From Mesorhizobium loti (GTDB lineage: Bacteria; Pseudomonadota; Alphaproteobacteria; Rhizobiales; Rhizobiaceae), in NCBI RefSeq assembly GCF_001510895.1, contig NZ_LPWA01000002.1, positions 62,001 through 126,000 of the forward strand: a DNA stretch of 64,000 nt. Reading direction: 5' to 3'. Each line of letters starts with the position of its first letter. Position 1 is the stretch's first letter. The notes under the pieces were generated by a model. The model saw only the letters and a list, made by a program, of their open reading frames with translations. It did no database searches and was not told the DNA's origin. Shown here one piece after another: positions 52,625-63,388 of this stretch. Made by a program: the position numbers and the translations under genes.

Positions 52625-55585
52625 TCAATGCGCCTCGTCCCAGTTGTCCGCCGCCCGCGCATCGACATGCAGCGGCACCGACATCGACACGGCCGGCATC
52701 GGCGCGTTCTCCATCACACGGCGCACGACGGGTATAGTCGCCTCGACCTCCGCTTCCACCGTTTCGAAGATCAGCTCGTCATGCACCTGCAAGAGCATGC
52801 GGGCCGATAGCTTCGCTTTCTCTAGCGCCTCTTCCATGTGCACCATGGCGCGGCGGATGATGTCGGCCGCGGTGCCCTGCAGCCTGGCGTTGATCGAGGC
52901 GCGCTCGTTGAAGGCGCGGACCGACGGGTTGGACGACCTTATCTCCGGATAGTGGATGCGGCGGCCGAAGATGGTCTCGACGAAGCCGTTCTCCCGCGCA
53001 TAGGCCTTGGTTTCCTCGATATAGTCGCGGATGCCGGGGAAGCGCTCGAAGTAGCGTTTGATGTAGGCGCTCGCTTCCTCGCGCGGGATCGACAGCTGGT
53101 TGGCGAGGCCGAAGGCGGAGATGCCGTAGATGATGCCGAAATTGATCGCCTTGGCGCGCCGGCGCACTTCCGAAGGCATGCCTTCGACCGGCACGTTGAA
53201 CATTTCGGACGCGGTGATGGCATGGATGTCGGCGCCGTCGGCGAAGGCCTGCTTGAGCTGCGGGATCTCGGCGACATGGGCAAGCACGCGCAATTCGATC
53301 TGGCTGTAGTCGGCCGAGACCAGCTTGTGGCCCTTCTCGGCGATGAAGGCCGTCCTGATCTTGCGGCCTTCCGCCGTGCGCACCGGGATGTTCTGCAAAT
53401 TGGGATCGGAGGACGACAAGCGCCCTGTCGTGGTCGCCGCCAGCGCATATGAGGTGTGGACGCGATTGGTGCCGGGATTGATGAAGCCCGGCAGCGCGTC
53501 GGTATAGGTCGATTTCAGCTTGGTGAGCTGGCGCCAGTCGACGATCTTGCGCGGCAGCTCGTGGCCTTCGGCGGCAAGGTCCTCCAGAAGCTGCGCCGAG
53601 GTCGACCACTGGCCGGTCTTGGTTTTTGAGCCGCCAGGCAGCCCCATCCTGCCGAACAGTATGTCGCCGAGCTGCTTCGGCGAGCCGATGTTGATGCGCT
53701 CGCCGACGATCCCGTAGATCTCTTCCTCGACGCGGGCCGCACCTTGCGCCAGCTCGCCGGAAAGCCTGGAGAGGATCTGGCGGTCGACCGAAATGCCACG
53801 CTGCTCCATGCGGGCGAGCACCGGCACCAGCGGCCGCTCCAGCCGTTCATAGACGGAAACGAGGCCCTTGGCGGCGAGCCGGGGCTTCAGCAGCCCCCAC
53901 AGCCGCAGCGCCAGATCGGCCTGCTCACCGGCATAGGCGGTCGCCCGCTCGATGTCGACCTGGCCGAAACCGACGGCGCTCTTGCCCGATCCGGCAAGCT
54001 CCTTCTTGGAGGCCGGCGCGTGGCCGAGCCACTTCTCCGACAGCGAGGCGAGATCATGGCCGCCGGACGTGCCGGCATCGAGCACATAGGAAACCAGCAT
54101 CGTGTCGTCGAACGGTCCGACCTCGATGCCGTGCCGGCTCATCACGACGATGTCGTATTTCATGTCCTGGACGATCTTGAGGACCGACCTGTCCTCCAGC
54201 AGGGGCTTCAGCTGCGTCAGCACTTCGCGCACCGGGATCTGGTTCGCCAGCAGGCCGCCGCCAAGCAGGTCGCCATTGCCGCTCATATGGGCGAGCGGCA
54301 CATAGACGGCGCGGCCCGGCGCAATCGCCATGGAAAGGCCGATCAGCTCGGCCTGCATCGGGTCGGACGAGGTGGTCTCGGCGTCGAAGGCAAGGATGCC
54401 GGCTTCCCTCGCCTCGGCGATCCAGGATTTGAGCGCGGCCGTGTCGCGAATGGCCGTATAAGCCGAAGGGTCGATCTTGCGCGCCGTTGCCTGCTCCAGC
54501 CGCAGCGCCGAGAGCAGGGAAGGGGTGTCGCCCTGCGGCGGGGCATCCTCGCCCCTGACCGGCGCAGCAGGCTTCGCGGCGCCGTTTGGCGGGGCAGGTC
54601 TTGGGGCCGCCGGCGCGCCGGCGCCGACATCGGGGCCATGCGCGGTATCGGCGCGCTCGATGGTAACAGTGGAAGCCTGGACGTCGCCGATCTCGGTTGC
54701 GGTCGCTTCCGCGACGCGGCGGGTCAACGTGGTGAACTCCATCGTCTTCAGAAAGCCGATCAGCTTCGGCCCGTCCGGCGCGTGCAGCACCAGGTCGTCC
54801 AGCCCTTCTTTCAGCGGCACGTCGTTCTTCAGCGTCACCAGCTCGCGCGAGATGCGCGCCTTGTCGGCATTGGCGATGATGGTTTCGCGCCGCTTGTCCT
54901 GCTTGATCTCGCCGGCGCGTGCGAGTAGCCCGTCGAGGTCGCCGAACTGTTCCAGCAGCTGCGCCGCCGTCTTCGGGCCGATACCGGGCACGCCGGGCAC
55001 GTTGTCGACAGAGTCGCCGGTCAGCGCCTGCAGGTCGATCATCTTTTCGGGCGGCACGCCCCATTTCTCGATCACTTCGGGGATGCCGATCTGGCGGTCC
55101 TTCATCGGGTCGTACATGCCGACCGTCGGGCCGACCAGCTGCATCAGGTCCTTGTCGGACGAGACGATTGTGGTGTCGGCGCCGGCCTCGCAGGCCATCC
55201 GGCTATAGGTGGCGATGATGTCGTCGGCCTCGAAACCCTCCATCTCGATGCAGGGCAGGTTGAAGGCCACGGTCGCCTGGCGGATCAGGCCGAATTGCGG
55301 GATGAGGTCTTCCGGTGGCGCCGAGCGGTTGGCCTTGTATTCGGGATAGAGATCGCTGCGGAAGGTTTTCGAGGAATAGTCGAAGATGACGGCGAAATGC
55401 GTCGGCACAATGCCCACACTGGTGTTGCGGGCATCCTGCATCAGCTTCCACACCATGTTGCAGAAGCCGAGCACGGCGCTGGTCGGCAGGCCGTCGGATT
55501 TGCGGTTGAGCGGCGGCAGCGCGTGGTAGGCGCGGAAAATGTAGCCGGAGCCGTCGACAAGGAAGAGGTGATCGCCTTTTTTCAT
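52625..55585 (-). CDS. polA: DNA polymerase I
   Basis: A 986-residue repair and Okazaki-fragment polymerase. The 5'-3' exonuclease domain is at about 1-290 (VDGSGYIFRAYHALPP; GVPGIGPKTAAQLL helix-hairpin-helix). The 3'-5' exonuclease domain is at about 390-580, with the acidic residues of ILAFDAETTSSDP present, so proofreading is probably active. The polymerase domain is at about 620-986, with motif A SADYSQIELRVLAH, motif B RRRAKAINFGIIYG and motif C LQVHDELIFE. A linker of about 60 residues rich in Ala/Pro lies before the proofreading domain. ATG 55585 was chosen; upstream in-frame sequence is not conserved. Confidence 0.96.
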   Translation of the reverse strand: MKKGDHLFLVDGSGYIFRAYHALPPLNRKSDGLPTSAVLGFCNMVWKLMQDARNTSVGIVPTHFAVIFDYSSKTFRSDLYPEYKANRSAPPEDLIPQFGLIRQATVAFNLPCIEMEGFEADDIIATYSRMACEAGADTTIVSSDKDLMQLVGPTVGMYDPMKDRQIGIPEVIEKWGVPPEKMIDLQALTGDSVDNVPGVPGIGPKTAAQLLEQFGDLDGLLARAGEIKQDKRRETIIANADKARISRELVTLKNDVPLKEGLDDLVLHAPDGPKLIGFLKTMEFTTLTRRVAEATATEIGDVQASTVTIERADTAHGPDVGAGAPAAPRPAPPNGAAKPAAPVRGEDAPPQGDTPSLLSALRLEQATARKIDPSAYTAIRDTAALKSWIAEAREAGILAFDAETTSSDPMQAELIGLSMAIAPGRAVYVPLAHMSGNGDLLGGGLLANQIPVREVLTQLKPLLEDRSVLKIVQDMKYDIVVMSRHGIEVGPFDDTMLVSYVLDAGTSGGHDLASLSEKWLGHAPASKKELAGSGKSAVGFGQVDIERATAYAGEQADLALRLWGLLKPRLAAKGLVSVYERLERPLVPVLARMEQRGISVDRQILSRLSGELAQGAARVEEEIYGIVGERINIGSPKQLGDILFGRMGLPGGSKTKTGQWSTSAQLLEDLAAEGHELPRKIVDWRQLTKLKSTYTDALPGFINPGTNRVHTSYALAATTTGRLSSSDPNLQNIPVRTAEGRKIRTAFIAEKGHKLVSADYSQIELRVLAHVAEIPQLKQAFADGADIHAITASEMFNVPVEGMPSEVRRRAKAINFGIIYGISAFGLANQLSIPREEASAYIKRYFERFPGIRDYIEETKAYARENGFVETIFGRRIHYPEIRSSNPSVRAFNERASINARLQGTAADIIRRAMVHMEEALEKAKLSARMLLQVHDELIFETVEAEVEATIPVVRRVMENAPMPAVSMSVPLHVDARAADNWDEAH

Positions 55586-55789
55586 GCCGGCAGGGATAGC
55601 GCGGCGAAGCTTCGCGGTCCATGCCAAAGGCTGAGCAACCCACCGGTTCCGGCAACACCCTGACAAGTGCCGATCCCACTGGAATCCGGCCACTCACGGG
55701 TATGTTACAAAAGTGTAATGCTCGTGCCCTTGAATCGCCATGTTCACAGACCCAAATAGCTGTCATCGGCAGTTTTCGCCGAAGTCCGG

Positions 55790-55912
55790 AGTAAGGCCCG
55801 TCCCCCGCCTATCCCGGGCAAACTGCGGCAGCCTATCCCCCCTCTCCGGGCTGCCGCAACGTTTCGAGTAAAGACCGCCGTGGTTCCCCCTCCACCACGG
55901 CGGTTCTTTTTT
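55790..55912 (+). ncRNA. Candidate trans-acting sRNA with three C-rich-loop hairpins (alpha-r14/NfeR1-like architecture)
   Basis: In the gap divergent from polA, three successive hairpins lie on the plus strand. The first is GCCCG...CGGGC (55796-55819, loop with CCCCCGCC). The second is TGCGGCAGCC/GGCTGCCGCA (55824-55858, perfect 10 bp, loop with CCCCCCTCTCC). The third is ACCGCCGTGGT/ACCACGGCGGT (55874-55904, perfect 11 bp, loop TCCCCCTCC), followed by TCTTTTTT. The last is a textbook intrinsic terminator with no coding gene ahead of it on that strand. C-rich loops able to pair with Shine-Dalgarno sequences in all three hairpins are the hallmark of the alpha-r14 family. The 5' end is approximate. 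Confidence 0.65.
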
Positions 55913-55940
55913 GCCCTGCAGCCTCCGCATGACCGACCCC

Positions 55941-55974
55941 AAAGCCGTGGTCCAACGATCACGGCTTTGCGTTT
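55941..55974 (+). terminator. Second hairpin with short T-run ahead of the dipeptidase gene
   Basis: AAAGCCGTG and CACGGCTTT form a perfect 9-bp stem with a 10-nt loop, then GCGTTTT. It is weaker than the terminator at 55874-55912. It may back up sRNA termination or act as a leader hairpin of the M20 gene at 56022. Confidence 0.45.
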
Positions 55975-56021
55975 TCTGCTCGTCCCTTTAGGGTCGGGCC
56001 AGAATCGAAAGGCTGAAAATA

Positions 56022-57406
<1,385 letters not shown>

Positions 57407-57457
57407 GAGGCCGGAAAGACAAGTTTTTGTTGATTTTTCTCCGGATCGCGGCAAGGA

Positions 57458-57476
57458 CGGGTCACGCCGTGACCCG
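57458..57476 (+). other. Hairpin next to the rnd ribosome-binding site
   Basis: CGGGTCAC-GCC-GTGACCCG, perfect 8-bp arms, ending just before the GGAGAAGAG that precedes the ribonuclease D ATG. It could modulate ribosome access. No partner or ligand is evident. Confidence 0.35.
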
Positions 57477-57485
57477 GAGAAGAGA

Positions 57486-58106
<621 letters not shown>

Positions 58107-58156
58107 CGGAACCCGGCGCGTCGAGCGACGTTCCTGCCGGTTCATGGAGGAGTGAA

Positions 58157-58360
58157 ATGGCAGAGCGCAAACCGATAGCGAGCGCGCCGAAGGACGGCTC
58201 GAAGGTCACGATCATGTGGAAGGACAGCGACGGCGTGATCAACGAATCCGTCGGCCAGTATCGCGACGGCGGCTGGTGGGTCTACACCGACAGCAACACG
58301 CAGAAAAAAGTCGATCCGACGAGCTGGCGGCCGGCATCGGGCGAAGATGACGACCAGTGA
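58157..58360 (+). CDS. Small conserved hypothetical protein
   Basis: A 67-residue soluble protein with no signal or membrane segment. Notable are IASAPKDGSKVTIMWKD and GGWWVYTDSNTQ, with two adjacent tryptophans, suggesting a small beta-sheet (SH3-like) domain. I do not recognise a named family. Ribosome site GGAGGAG is 6-12 bases ahead of ATG 58157. It starts 50 bp after rnd and precedes another small gene. Confidence 0.65.
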   Translation: MAERKPIASAPKDGSKVTIMWKDSDGVINESVGQYRDGGWWVYTDSNTQKKVDPTSWRPASGEDDDQ

Positions 58361-58417
58361 GCAATCGCTGGCAGTTTCTGAAGCGAGCGTGAGATCCGGC
58401 AGCAAGAAGGGGGCGCA

Positions 58418-58564
58418 ATGAGACAGAACATGCTCTATCTCATCATCGGCGCATTGGTCGTCGTGGTCATTGCGCTTGGCGTCTACATCTATCGCGAGCA
58501 GACCAGACCGAAAGGCGTGGAGCTCAAGATCGACGACAAGGGCATTTCGATCCAACAGAATTGA
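58418..58564 (+). CDS. 48-residue single-pass membrane protein
   Basis: ATG 58418 is preceded by AAGGGGGCGC. The protein has a helix MLYLIIGALVVVVIALGVYI (residues 5-24), then a basic stretch YREQTRPKG (cytoplasmic by the positive-inside rule), then a short polar tail VELKIDDKGISIQQN. It resembles small inner-membrane proteins common in rhizobia. It is too short for most gene finders but has good start context. It follows the 67-residue gene by 57 bp and may share its transcript. Confidence 0.65.
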   Translation: MRQNMLYLIIGALVVVVIALGVYIYREQTRPKGVELKIDDKGISIQQN

Positions 58565-58723
58565 TCTGGCCGCATCCCGCGGCTTGACCGGCTTGCTCGG
58601 GATAACAGCCCCATCAATCTTGCGGTAGCGGGACGGCAAACAAGATGACGTCCGGTCGGTTCGGCGGTATCATCACGGCATAGGGAGTTTGGGGTCAACC
58701 AACCTAGCTACTAGGAGGTTGCC

Positions 58724-59107
58724 ATGAGGCACCAAACACTGGACCAGCTGCACGCCGTTGCCGAGGTCAAGACCGCCAGACCCATCATGAGCCGGACCCA
58801 ACGCCTCGCGCGTTGGGCCGAGCTTCTCGAACGTGAGCCAACCCGGCTGCTCACCGCGCTTACCGGCACCGAATACCGTGGTCGGGCCGAGCGCGATGTC
58901 ATGCGCGGCGACGGCTCGCCGATATCGGTCGCCCTGGAAGACCCGATTTTGCACGGCGAGGGTTTGAAGGATGACAGTTACGGGGAAGCAAAGCGCTTCT
59001 TCGAGCTGACCGATTATCAGCTGCACGAGATCGTCTGCTACTGCCATGTCGGCGACGTGATGCAGGCATCGAGAGCGGCACTGTCGGTCCGTGACGTGCT
59101 CGACTAG
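58724..59107 (+). CDS. Conserved hypothetical protein (127 residues)
   Basis: A soluble, alpha-helical protein with an N-terminal QRLARWAELLEREP block and a C-terminal AKRFFELTDYQLHEIVCYCHVG. I recognise it only as a rhizobial-type conserved protein of unknown function. The ribosome site AGGAGGTT is a perfect anti-16S match 5 bases from the ATG. CCTAG-CTA-CTAGG can form a small hairpin over it, a possible translational control. Confidence 0.7.
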   Translation: MRHQTLDQLHAVAEVKTARPIMSRTQRLARWAELLEREPTRLLTALTGTEYRGRAERDVMRGDGSPISVALEDPILHGEGLKDDSYGEAKRFFELTDYQLHEIVCYCHVGDVMQASRAALSVRDVLD

Positions 59108-59285
59108 TCCGCAGCCGGCTTGCATGCCGGATGCAGTCCGACGAGGAGCGCGGTCGGATCCTCCGCCGATCGCGCTCCGACAAGGTTCAAACGACTATCG
59201 TCCTGCCTGAGCCGTCCGTTGCGACGGCCCTAAAGCGCGTCGCGATCTTTCAGATCCGCTCCATGCGCTTTAAGTCTTTGTTTTG

Positions 59286-59396
59286 ATGCATGTCGTTTTC
59301 CCAAAACCGCTGCACACTTTTGGGCGACATGCATTAGATTTTTGATTTTACGCATGTCTTTGTCCCGAAACCGGTTCCCACTTTCGGGAGACATGC
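59286..59396. repeat. Two adjacent GCATGTC-family palindromic repeats (copies B and C)
   Basis: Copy B (59286-59334) has perfect 10-bp arms ATGCATGTCG/CGACATGCAT, identical to copy A at 20442. Copy C (59352-59396) has 7-bp arms GCATGTC/GACATGC. Both cores contain a G-T-C/T-C-C-C-A/G-A-A-A-C-C segment. They lie in a 500-bp gap (59108-59609) in which I see no gene. Confidence 0.75.
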
Positions 59397-59463
59397 TTAG
59401 GGAGCCGAGCCGACCCGGCGATTGGCAAGCATTTGATTTTCAATCGCTTCGATTTTTCCGCAC

Positions 59464-59516
59464 TTAACCCGCCTTTAAAGGTAAGTTGTTGTTTTTATTG
59501 TTGAACGTTACCGGTC
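59464..59516. repeat. 53-bp direct repeat, left copy
   Basis: It begins TTAACCCGCCTTTAA and ends near CGTTACCGG. It matches 62827-62879 at about 45 of 53 positions, same orientation. It lies about 94 bp ahead of the DUF2235 remnant. Confidence 0.65.
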
Positions 59517-59609
59517 AGTTAACTTCTATGGGGTGCCGGAAGGAGAGCAACTCTCGCCAAGAACACCTATGATCGGCTCGGTCGCCTAAGCGGCGGAAAG
59601 GGAGGGGCC

Positions 59610-60018
59610 ATGGGCATTCCCAAACGAGTGGCAGTGCTTCTCGACGGAACTTGGAACACCGTTGGGGACAACACAAATGTCTGTTGACTAAAGTCTCTTT
59701 GCGATCCGGCTGATCCTCAGCGGGCCGTCTACTACAATGTAGGCGTGGGCACTCAATTGGGAGCGAGGATCCGCGGAGCTGTTCGGTTATGGTCTCGGTC
59801 ACGAGATTACAGATGCCTACAAATGGCTTGTCGACAACTACGACGAAGGCGACCAGCTCTTCATCTTCGGTTTCAGCCGCGGGGCCTATACCGCAAGAAG
59901 CCTTTCGGGCTTCATATCGAAGTGCCGTCTACTCAAACCAGGCTCGCAACTTTCCATCAATCAGCTAAACGACGCTATCGCCGTCGAGCAGACAAGACGA
60001 TACGCGAATTGCTCCAGT
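59610..60018 (+). pseudogene. DUF2235-family (alpha/beta hydrolase-like) gene remnant
   Basis: Starts normally (GGGAGGGG, then MGIPKRVAVLLDGTWNTVGD) but hits a stop within 27 codons. Homologous parts continue in other frames: LKSLCDPADPQ and YYNVGVGTQLG, then LFGYGLGHEITDAYKWLVDN with the lipase-like GFSRGAYTAR, then [13 protein letters not shown]2235 proteins are uncharacterised hydrolases, some used as type VI secretion phospholipases. At least three frame changes and loss of the C-terminal half show a true remnant. It ends abruptly against a MucR fragment on the other strand. Confidence 0.75.
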
Positions 60019-60019
60019 G

Positions 60020-60240
60020 CGTCGAAAGCGGAGTCCGAGCCCCGCCGCCTTCGCGAGCGTAGATCTTTGAGCCGCGTAGTTCGGCGCAACCATCGGGCAA
60101 TCCGGATTCAAACCCCACTTCTCGCGGTATTCATCTGGAGTGAGCCCGTCGTGTACCGCGAGATGCCGCTTCAGCCGATTTATACGATTTCCGCGCGAAA
60201 TATCTTTAAACCTGTAAGTGCGATCCCTACAGTATTGTAG
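60020..60240 (-). pseudogene. MucR/Ros-type zinc-finger regulator, C-terminal fragment
   Basis: The minus strand encodes [15 protein letters not shown], then [20 protein letters not shown] and [20 protein letters not shown], then [11 protein letters not shown]. This is the conserved zinc-finger and C-terminal end of MucR/Ros. An in-frame stop lies just upstream of the fragment, and the N-terminal half is missing. The frame runs on past the usual end to a TAG at 59965. MucR proteins control exopolysaccharide and symbiosis genes; this copy cannot make an intact protein. Confidence 0.75.
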
Positions 60241-60462
60241 TTATGTCTATCAAGGCAACATCGATGTAACATCCCTGACGGCCACGCCTCCCTCACCGGG
60301 GACTCGGGACGCGCGGTCACTTTTCCCATGCAAGAGCAGCCCAAACGTTCGACACGCCCTTAGTGCGTCGAGAGCGTTGGTGCGCAATCTCCCCGCTTCG
60401 TTAATCAACACCGACCAGGTGGCCGGCGGTGAACTAACCGCGCGCCCTACAGGAGAGAAGAG

Positions 60463-62507
60463 ATGGAAGCCCTACAATACCTCGGTCCGATGAAATGGAC
60501 GGCAATCGAGGTAGCCGTGTCACTCATCGTGCTGGCAATCCTGTTCTGGTGGAGTGGCGTGGTTCGCTACATCCCAAACGACAGGCTCGGCATCTTGGAA
60601 AAACTGTGGAGTTTTCGCGGTTCTGTTAGCAATGGCTTTATTGCGCTCAACCGCGAGGCAGGCTACCAGCCGGAAATCGTGCGCGGCGGCCTGCATTTCT
60701 TCATGCCGTTCCAGTATTCGATGCATCGCGCCAATCTTGTCACCATCCCGCAGGGTCAGATCGGCTATGTCTTTGCTCGTGATGGCAAGCCGCTGCCTCC
60801 GACGCAGACACTTGCTTCCAACACAGACGCCGATGATTTCCAGGATGTGCGCGCCTTTCTCGAAAAAGGCGGACAGAAAGGACCGCAACGCAAGATCTTG
60901 CGTGAAGCACCTACGCCATCAATCTCGCGCAATTCATCGTGCTCACCGCCCAGTCGATCTATGCCATTAATCTAAGCCCGTCTGAACAAAACCTCTTTAC
61001 CAATATGTCCAGCATGATCTCGGAGCGGGGCGGCTTTGAGCCAGTCGTCATCCATAATGCCGAGGACATGATCGGTATCGTCACCATCCATGACGGTCCG
61101 GCCCTACCGGACGGCGAGATCATCGCGCCGACCGTGGCCAACGATCCTACCGACCCGAACTTCCACAACAATTTTCAGGACCCGGAGAAGTTTCTCAACG
61201 CTGGTGGTTATCGTGGCCGGCAGCTGCAAGTGCTGGCCGACGGTAGCTACTTCCTCAACCGCATTTTCGCGACCGTCGAACTGGTCGAGAAGACGATCAT
61301 TGACGTTGGCACAGTGGGTGTCGTCGTCTCCTATAACGGCCGCCACGGCACGGATATATCCGGGCAGGCATACCGTCACGGCGAGCTGGTCGAAATCGGC
61401 GCACGCGGTGTCTGGTCAACGCCGCTGCTGCCAGGCAAGTATGCGTTCAATACCTATGCCGGCAATATCATCACCGTGCCGACCACCAACTTCGTGCTTA
61501 AATGGACGAAGGAGCAATTTGGCGAACACAGGCTGGACGAAAACCTGTCTGAAGTGTCGTTGATCACCAAGGATGCGTTCGAGCCTGTGCTGCCGCTCTC
61601 CGTCGTCGTGCATATCGACTATATGAAGGCGCCGCTCGTGGTGCAGCGTTTCGGGGACATCAAGCGGTTGGTCGAACAAACGCTCGATCCGATGGTTTCT
61701 GCTTACTTCAAGAATATCGCCCAGACAAAGACGCTGATCCAGCTTTTGCAGGAGCGTAGCGATATCCAGCGCAAATCGGGCGAGGAGATGCGTGAAAAAT
61801 TCAATTCCTACAGCCTAGAGCTGCAGGAAGTGTTGATTGGTACGCCCCGTGCTGCCAATGGCCAGAACAGCATCGAGCAGATCCTGATCCAGCTGCGCGA
61901 GCGCCAGATTGCAGTCGAAAAGGTCGAGACTTATAAATTGCAGGAGAGGGCGGCCACACAGGAACGCACGTTGCGTGAGAAGGAGGCGCTCGCCGAACAG
62001 CAAGCCAAGATCACGACGTCGGCACTTACCATCGAGATCAGTGAGAACGAGGGCAAGGCGCAACTCGCCCGCACCCGCCAGGAGGCGGAAACCATTCAGG
62101 TCACTGCCAAGGCAGAGGCCGAGAAGGTGCGCCTCGCCGGCCAGGGCGAGGCCGACATGATCAAGGCTGTCGCGCTTGCCGATGCCGAACGCATCAAGGC
62201 GACCGGTTTTGCGGAGGCTGAGAAGGTGCGCGCCATCGGTCTGGCGGAGGCCGAGGCCACCGAGAAGAAGGTCGCCGCCTTCGGCGGCCCGGACTATCAG
62301 CTCAACTCGCAGGTTCTCATGCGCTTCGCCGAGGCGATCGAGAATGGCAGGCTACCGCTCGTGCCGCAGATCCAGATCGGCGCTACCGGTGGCGAGAAGG
62401 GGGCCGCCAACGGCCTTGTCGAGATGATGCTTTCGATGCTCGTTGCCGACCGGGTTGGACGGCAAATCCTACCGGATGAGATCCCGGCGCCCGTTGAGGA
62501 GGATTGA
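60463..62507 (+). pseudogene. SPFH/flotillin-like membrane protein, one frameshift
   Basis: Repaired, ~681 residues. An N-terminal transmembrane helix (about 14-33) is followed by an SPFH/band-7 domain split around 200 residues of extra sequence. A long Ala/Glu-rich coiled coil (about 430-590, with repeats of the EAEKVRAIGLAEAEA kind) and a short Gly-containing tail follow. Flotillin-like proteins scaffold membrane microdomains. The frame changes at about 60908, where GAAGCACC lacks one G; 2045 bp is one short. ATG 60463 has AGGAGAGAAG upstream. No NfeD partner is visible next to it. Confidence 0.78.
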
Positions 62508-62552
62508 TTGAGGATGGGCCGGTTGTACCGGCCCATTTTGCGCTCTGCCGAA

Positions 62553-62659
62553 CATACCGCCGCGAAGCACAGGACCTGGCATCCGACGCCGCGAGCTACG
62601 TCAACGGCGCAGCACTCGTCGTGGACGGCGGCAATATCCTGCAGGAACGCAAGAGCTGA
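62553..62659 (+). pseudogene. Short-chain dehydrogenase C-terminal scrap
   Basis: About 35 codons: EAQDLASDAASYVNGAALVV then DGGNILQERKS and a stop. This is the standard C-terminal end of an SDR enzyme, with no start or NAD motif. It begins shortly after the SPFH gene stop. Confidence 0.65.
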
Positions 62660-62826
62660 GCGCGAGCGCGAAAGCCAAAAATGTAGGGAGATGGTAGCGG
62701 AGGGCGTTTGGAAGCCGCCGATCGCTTCGCCGAAGCCCGGCTAAAACGCCGTGAACAGAGCGGTACCGGCAGCGGTAACGGATTAAGAAATTCGCAGGGA
62801 TTTCAAATGGCTGATCGGCCATCAAT

Positions 62827-62879
62827 TTAACCCGCCTTTAAGCGTAAGCTCTTGTTTTTATTGGAGACCGTTACCGGAC
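62827..62879. repeat. 53-bp direct repeat, right copy
   Basis: Same orientation as 59464-59516, about 85% identical, both containing TTGTTTTTATTG and CGTTACCGG. The two copies bracket the DUF2235/MucR/SPFH/SDR segment (3363 bp apart). Confidence 0.65.
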
Positions 62880-63388
62880 GCTTGCACCCAAAGGCCAGAG
62901 GCAGGAGAGGCGCCCGGCCCTTCACATTGCATCTTCCGAGCAGGTTTGCGCGCGTGCCCGATGGCTAGGAACGGAAATCTTTCCATATCAGCGTCGGCAC
63001 AACGCGGAGATTGGGAATAATGCGCTGGGGCTCACCGGCGCTCCCCCGCGCGGCGAGCTCGACCTGCCAGCGTACATCCAGGCTCTTCTTCGTCCGAGGA
63101 TGTGGGAGTGATGAACCGATAGTCGTTTAATCTAGGGCGCCTGTCAGCGCTTCTTGGGCAGAAATCCGCGCATGACCGCTCGTCGCGACATGATATCGCG
63201 GCTCAAAGGATCACAAGCCCCTGGCGGTTCATAAGCTTGGCGCTCCAGGGCTTAGCGGTCGTTTCCCAACGCTGACACGTCATTGGGAAGGTGCGCTATT
63301 TACCGCAACCGACGGTCGCGCCGAACCTTCCATGGCTACGACAGCCCATGGCGACTTCATTGCGCACAAGCGGCGGGCAGATCATTGA
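62880..63388. other. No gene recognised
   Basis: About 500 bp without a convincing open frame, ribosome site or conserved motif on either strand. The composition is mixed, with scattered stops in all frames. It looks like decayed intergenic DNA. Confidence 0.5.

Noticed and set aside
53744..54928. 394-codon plus-strand open frame inside polA
   Set aside because: Antisense to the exonuclease and polymerase domains; no independent evidence.
59108..59609. Possible tRNA or attachment site in the repeat-rich gap
   Set aside because: No cloverleaf, anticodon arm or CCA-type end could be drawn; only palindromic repeats are present.
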